A stretch of DNA of 38,632 bases, from the IMG/VR virus record IMGVR_UViG_3300044621_002545, positions 1 to 38,632 of that record. The stretch is one strand, 5' to 3'. This stretch comes from a virus. Of this stretch, positions 35,318 to 38,632 are shown in pieces; positions within the stretch are counted from its first letter, which is position 1, and every line of letters begins with the position of its first letter. The translations under genes were made by a program, and so were the position numbers. Below the pieces are notes generated by a model. It was not told the origin of the DNA and made no database searches. It saw only the letters and a list, made by a program, of their open reading frames with translations.

Positions 35318-35325
35318 CATAAATA
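35318..35325 (+). promoter_or_regulatory. Late promoter element, second of a tandem pair
   Basis: CATAAATA ends 24 bases before the ATG at 35350. The leader holds AAGGA (35330-35334) and GGAG (35337-35340) ribosome-site candidates. This is the best-spaced late promoter in the window. Confidence 0.65.
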
Positions 35326-35349
35326 TCTTAAGGACTTGGAGCAGCTAAA

Positions 35350-36753
35350 ATGGCATATACAATCAATCTCACAGATGGCACTATATTTGCAGTAATTGCG
35401 GATGGTACCATCAATACCAGCAGCAGTATGACACTGGTAGGAAAAAACTATGCTGGCTACGGTGAGTTTTTGGATGAAAATTTTATTCATCTGCTGGAAA
35501 GTGGTAGCAACACCACGGCACCAGGTGCTCCGCTCACTGGCCAGTTATGGTGGGATCAGACCACTGACACTCTCAAAGTCTACAACGGAACCAATTTCAA
35601 AGTAATCAGTGGAGCCACATCCAGTCCAGCATCCAGCCCTCCAAGCAATCCTGTAGCTGGCGATCTTTGGTATGACAGCACCAATGCTCAGTTGAATGTG
35701 TATTCAGGCACTGCCTGGATCGTGGTAGGGCCAGCGTTTACTGCTGGTACTGGTGTGACAGGGGCTATTCCAGACACCATCACAGACAACACTGCCACCA
35801 GTCACGTTGTGATCAAACTGTTTGTTCAAGACGAAATTGTGGGCATTGTCAGCAGAGATTCAGGACCTTGGACCCCGCAAACAGCTATCCCAGGTTTTGC
35901 CAGCGTAAATCCAGGTATTCAATTGGCCACTGCGGTTGGCGGTGTCAATCAGTTTTTCCAAGGCACTGCTACCAATTCACAGACACTGGACGGATTGGAC
36001 AGCACTGATTTCTTGAGTGCCATAGCCAACGACACTACTTCAGGCACACTGGGCGTGCTCAATGACGGTGGACTCACAATTGGCAGCGACAGTGATTTGC
36101 GATTGTTAGTGTCTGGCAGCGATGTTTTTATTCGTAATCAAACGTCTGACAGCAATATCAGAATACAAGTCAATGATGGTGGTGTTAATACCAACATGAT
36201 CAATCTTTATGGTGCCAATGCCACAGTTGAATTGCCAGGCACTGTCAGAGTGAATACCAGTGCCCAAGCAACGGCTATTTTCAATGCTGGAGGCAACGGA
36301 GTAGGCAATATTGGTTCCAGCAGTGCTTATTTCAACACAGTGTATGCCACTGCTACCACTGCGCTGTATGCGGACGTGGCTGAAAGATTTGAAACAGACA
36401 TCATGTACGACCCAGGCACAGTGGTTGAGCTGGGCGGAACCAAAGAAATTACCATGGTACGCAACGAACTCAGTGACACTGTGTTTGGTGTGATCAGTAC
36501 CAAGCCAGCTTTTACCATGAATGGAGGAGCTGGCACAGACAGCACACATCCACCAGTGGCCATGACAGGTCGCGTTCCAGTAAAAACAGTGGGCACAGTG
36601 CGCAAGGGAGATAGATTGGTCAGTGCTGGCAACGGCATTGCTAGAGCAGCGCAACCAGGTGAAGCAACGGCGTTCAACACCATTGGACGTGCATTGGCTG
36701 ACAAACTGTCTGATGATATTGGCACAGTGGAAGCCATTGTGACCATCAAATAA
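35350..36753 (+). CDS. Tail fibre-like protein (467 aa)
   Basis: The N-terminus (MAYTINLTDGTIFAVIADGT, LVGKNYAGYGEFLDENFIHL, PLTGQLWWDQTTDTLKVYNG) is a well-known opening of fibre-type proteins in T4-like aquatic phages. A second copy of the LWYDSTNAQLNVYSGTAW unit follows near residues 106-125. The middle is strand-rich and repetitive (QTLDGLDSTDF, LTIGSDSDLRLLVSGSDV, FIRNQTSDSNIRIQVNDGG), consistent with a trimeric beta-fibre. The C-terminal domain starts at YADVAERFETDIMYDPGTVV and contains VFGVISTKPAFTMN and GRVPVKTVGTVRKGDRLVS. I recall this domain at the end of many phage fibre proteins, where some members are chaperone-like. No autoproteolysis can be shown here. A tandem late promoter and a good ribosome site precede it. 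Confidence 0.78.
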   Translation: MAYTINLTDGTIFAVIADGTINTSSSMTLVGKNYAGYGEFLDENFIHLLESGSNTTAPGAPLTGQLWWDQTTDTLKVYNGTNFKVISGATSSPASSPPSNPVAGDLWYDSTNAQLNVYSGTAWIVVGPAFTAGTGVTGAIPDTITDNTATSHVVIKLFVQDEIVGIVSRDSGPWTPQTAIPGFASVNPGIQLATAVGGVNQFFQGTATNSQTLDGLDSTDFLSAIANDTTSGTLGVLNDGGLTIGSDSDLRLLVSGSDVFIRNQTSDSNIRIQVNDGGVNTNMINLYGANATVELPGTVRVNTSAQATAIFNAGGNGVGNIGSSSAYFNTVYATATTALYADVAERFETDIMYDPGTVVELGGTKEITMVRNELSDTVFGVISTKPAFTMNGGAGTDSTHPPVAMTGRVPVKTVGTVRKGDRLVSAGNGIARAAQPGEATAFNTIGRALADKLSDDIGTVEAIVTIK

Positions 36754-36765
36754 TAGGAAACAAAA

Positions 36766-37746
36766 ATGTCATATACGTCAGGCGGCTTGATTGAAGCAAC
36801 AGATTACAATAACTTTGTGGGCAGTAGCAGCAGTGGTATCAATCAGTGGTGGAGCACAGGTTCTACCACAACAGGGTGGGGGCAAACTGCTCTGTCAACT
36901 GTGTCAGCTGGCACCACAGTGACAGCCACCAATTGGGCTTCGTTGGTCAACACACTCAGCAGCGGTGGATCACAAACCAATACCGCAATAACATCTCGCA
37001 GCGCACCCACCACTGGCACACTGATTTCTGTCTTGTCCAATGTGGGCACAGATATTAGCAACATTTTTGGTAATCGTGCCAATGCAGCGCTGAGTGGCAG
37101 TCAGTTCACCAGCTGGACTGGAACCAGTAGCAAAACTACGGGCACAGGTTCAGTGCGTAATGCGTGGACTATTACTTTTACTCATACCATAACGTGGGCT
37201 TCAGCCAACGCAGCTAGGTATTTTTTCAATGCTGGCGGACGTATCAAGTTAGAAACATCAAAAACTTCAACTGGACTGGACGCTGATGAAGAATGGAATG
37301 ACTTGGCCAACACATTGATGTCAGATCTGTTCATCACAGCTGGTTTTACCACACAAACCATTGCTGGCTCATCTTACACTGGTCTGACCAGATCTGGCGG
37401 AACTGGATCGCCAACCATTAACTTGACCACAGCAGGATGGTACAATCTTGGAACCACTGACACAGACATATACAGACAGTTTGCCGATACTTTTCCATAC
37501 ACCGGTAATTACATCAATGTGGCTGCTAGAACTGCTGGTACTGGAACTCAACTAATTTTGACCACAACATGGGTCAGCCCAGCTGGATTTGCTAACTATG
37601 CTCAAACAGCTATTTCGGGTGGTACAGCAACCACTGGCATCTCATTTGGCACAGCTCCTGCTACCATAGTCACTTACTTCCCGCCCAGCACCACGTATCT
37701 GACCAACTCGTGGGGCACACCCACAGTGGCAGCTACCACGGCTTGA
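36766..37746 (+). CDS. Putative virion structural protein (326 aa)
   Basis: This 326-aa product begins MSYTSGGLIEATDYNNFVGS and has GWGQTALSTVSAGTTVTATN and LVNTLSSGGSQT, an opening common in structural proteins of aquatic phages located next to fibre genes. The rest is very rich in Thr, Ser, Gly and Ala with regular strands (TITFTHTITWASANAARYFF, GGRIKLETSKT, LILTTTWVSPAGF), typical of a fibre or head-decoration fold. An FFNAGGRIKLE-type strand and a TFPYTGNYINVAAR loop are notable. AGGA at 36755-36758 with 7-base spacing supports the start. It is the last gene before the strong terminator. Confidence 0.66.
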   Translation: MSYTSGGLIEATDYNNFVGSSSSGINQWWSTGSTTTGWGQTALSTVSAGTTVTATNWASLVNTLSSGGSQTNTAITSRSAPTTGTLISVLSNVGTDISNIFGNRANAALSGSQFTSWTGTSSKTTGTGSVRNAWTITFTHTITWASANAARYFFNAGGRIKLETSKTSTGLDADEEWNDLANTLMSDLFITAGFTTQTIAGSSYTGLTRSGGTGSPTINLTTAGWYNLGTTDTDIYRQFADTFPYTGNYINVAARTAGTGTQLILTTTWVSPAGFANYAQTAISGGTATTGISFGTAPATIVTYFPPSTTYLTNSWGTPTVAATTA

Positions 37747-37765
37747 TTTTTGAAAAAACTTATCC

Positions 37766-37793
37766 AAAGGGCCTTGGGGCCCTTTGTTTTTTT
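37766..37793 (+). terminator. Intrinsic terminator ending the structural module
   Basis: A perfect 8-bp stem, AAAGGGCC/GGCCCTTT, with a TTGG loop is followed by G and seven T (37787-37793). It begins 20 bases after the stop of the 326-aa gene. Confidence 0.93.
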
Positions 37794-37802
37794 GAATTTT
37801 TA

Positions 37803-37811
37803 TGTTACAAT
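37803..37811 (+). promoter_or_regulatory. Possible extended -10 promoter
   Basis: TGTTACAAT fits the extended -10 form TGnTATAAT with one mismatch. A start about seven bases on falls at the ATG at 37818, implying a leaderless message. No good -35 is visible, because the T-run of the terminator occupies that spot. Confidence 0.4.
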
Positions 37812-37817
37812 ACGCAA

Positions 37818-38123
37818 ATGGAAACTGATCAACTTCTAGCTCATGCCAAAGCACGTTTTGGACATGCTGCTACCAAAAAACTATTGAAAGAAAAATATCA
37901 AGCCCGAATGACGTTTGCTCATGCTGGTGGCATGTGGTGTGCTGGGCCTGAACTTCAGACTACTCTACTAAGTTGCCCCGACAGTGAAGCAGTGCTCTTG
38001 GATCTGTATGAAAATCCTGTCAAGATCAACACCCGAGAACTGCTAGCCATGAGTCAACAACGTTGGCAAGAGCAAATGAATGCTTGGCTAGTTGAATATC
38101 AGCAGTGCGAACAGCAACGATGA
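37818..38123 (+). CDS. Unknown 101-aa protein
   Basis: The ATG at 37818 is preferred over an in-frame ATG at 37710, because the longer reading would run through the end of the previous gene and the terminator hairpin. The 101-aa protein is probably soluble and helical: LLAHAKARFGHAATKKLLKE, a Gly-rich turn AGGMWCAGPE, then VLLDLYENPVKINTRELLAM and QRWQEQMNAWLVEYQ. I recall similar small proteins in T4-like aquatic phages but no function. Its TGA overlaps the next ATG as ATGA (38120-38123), so it is coupled to the glycosyltransferase-like gene. It starts a new transcription unit after the terminator. Confidence 0.72.
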   Translation: METDQLLAHAKARFGHAATKKLLKEKYQARMTFAHAGGMWCAGPELQTTLLSCPDSEAVLLDLYENPVKINTRELLAMSQQRWQEQMNAWLVEYQQCEQQR

Positions 38124-38632
38124 CTCGGGGTGTTGTAATATTTGCTTTCAACAATCCAGCTGTTGACTATGTGGCAATGGCTACGTGGAGTGCAAAAAGA
38201 ATACATCAACATCTGAATTTGCCTGTGACACTGATTACAGACAACGCCACAGCCAGTTCAGTGTTTGATCGTGTGATTGTTGTGGAGCCAAGATCAGCAA
38301 CTTCAAAATGGTTTCATGAGTTTGACAGCAGCTTGCCGTGGCACAATGCCAATCGCATAGACGCATTTGAACTTTCACCTTATGATCAAACTGTTGTGTT
38401 AGACAGTGATTATGTGGTGGCCAGCAATCAGCTGTTAACTTTGTTTGACAGTGGTCAAGAGTTTTTGGTTCACAGATGGGCAATAGATGTCACTGATTCT
38501 CAAAACTATCAACGCAACAATTATTTTGGCAGACATTCGATGCCAATGAGTTGGGCCACAGTGTTGTATTTTAACCGAAGCAACACAGCTCGGGCCATTT
38601 TTGAAATGATGTCTAGAATCAAACACAACTGG
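38120..38632 (+). CDS. Glycosyltransferase-like protein, 3' end cut by window edge
   Basis: The gene reads from ATG 38120 to the window end (171 codons, no stop). The start GVVIFAFNNPAVDYVAMATW is followed by a Rossmann-like strand LPVTLITDN and by YDQTVVLDSDYVVASNQLL, with a DSD (DxD-type) metal/nucleotide-sugar motif at the end of a hydrophobic strand. Later WATVLYFNRS is typical of the acceptor side in GT-A enzymes of the glycogenin/GT8-like type. Phages use such enzymes to modify host glycans, virion proteins or DNA. The active-site C-terminal part is missing from the window. It is coupled to the 101-aa gene by an ATGA overlap. The fold call is moderately secure; donor and acceptor are unknown. 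Confidence 0.65.
   Translation, partial: MTRGVVIFAFNNPAVDYVAMATWSAKRIHQHLNLPVTLITDNATASSVFDRVIVVEPRSATSKWFHEFDSSLPWHNANRIDAFELSPYDQTVVLDSDYVVASNQLLTLFDSGQEFLVHRWAIDVTDSQNYQRNNYFGRHSMPMSWATVLYFNRSNTARAIFEMMSRIKHNW

Noticed and set aside
35350-36753. Peptidase-G2-type autoproteolytic domain at the end of the fibre protein
   Set aside because: The resemblance is only general; no catalytic residues could be assigned, so cleavage is not claimed.
37710-37817. Upstream in-frame start for the 101-aa gene
   Set aside because: It would place the terminator hairpin and the end of the previous gene inside the coding region; the ATG at 37818 gives a sensible N-terminus and lies downstream of the -10-like motif.
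1-38632. tRNA genes, integrase or insertion sequences
   Set aside because: Intergenic spaces are nearly all shorter than 50 bases, and no cloverleaf, transposase motif or terminal inverted repeat was noticed.

Overview
The window is a piece of a T4-like myovirus genome (tailed phage, Caudoviricetes), of the kind found in T4-like cyanophages, pelagiphages and related uncultured aquatic myophages. The diagnosis rests on recognisable T4 core genes: the recombination nuclease pair gp46/gp47, the late sigma factor gp55, and a baseplate block with gp53, a gp5-like spike, gp25 and gp6. These are followed by a giant structural protein of the aquatic T4-like type. No tRNA, CRISPR array, integrase or insertion sequence was seen. 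The host cannot be named from this window, and no photosynthesis gene is present.

Left arm (1-8491, all minus strand). This is one tightly packed leftward gene string, read from right to left: gp55, radical-SAM protein 2, gp47, a 155-aa orphan, a sulfotransferase, radical-SAM protein 1, gp46, and a 2OG-Fe(II) oxygenase that runs off the left edge. Most junctions overlap as ATGA. The core order gp55-gp47-gp46 is T4-like, but it is interrupted by cargo: one radical-SAM gene between gp55 and gp47, three genes between gp47 and gp46, and an oxygenase behind gp46. The cargo is strikingly more AT-rich than gp46 and gp47 in the stretches tallied by hand. Two twitch/SPASM radical-SAM enzymes, a sulfotransferase, an unknown small protein and an oxygenase together look like an acquired modification pathway. 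This is the best candidate here for an undescribed system; its substrate is unknown.

Divergent region (8492-8602). About 110 bases separate the leftward and rightward blocks. It carries a T4-late-type TAAATA element pointing each way.

Right arm (8603-37746, all plus strand). This is a late structural module: a baseplate/tail-tube-junction-like protein with an internal tandem repeat, gp53, two large hub-like proteins, a gp5-like spike without lysozyme, a 586-aa unknown, gp25, gp6, a 4626-residue giant protein, a 50-aa mini-gene resembling the start of the next gene, two further structural proteins around a tail-fibre-like protein, and then a strong intrinsic terminator at 37766-37793. Genes abut or overlap by 1-4 bases at many junctions. 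TAAATA elements recur just upstream of several starts, which fits late transcription driven by the window's own gp55.

Right edge (37747-38632). After the terminator a new unit starts with a possible extended -10 promoter, a 101-aa unknown gene and a partial glycosyltransferase-like gene that runs off the right edge.

All function calls come from reading motifs and from memory of the families; no database search was possible.
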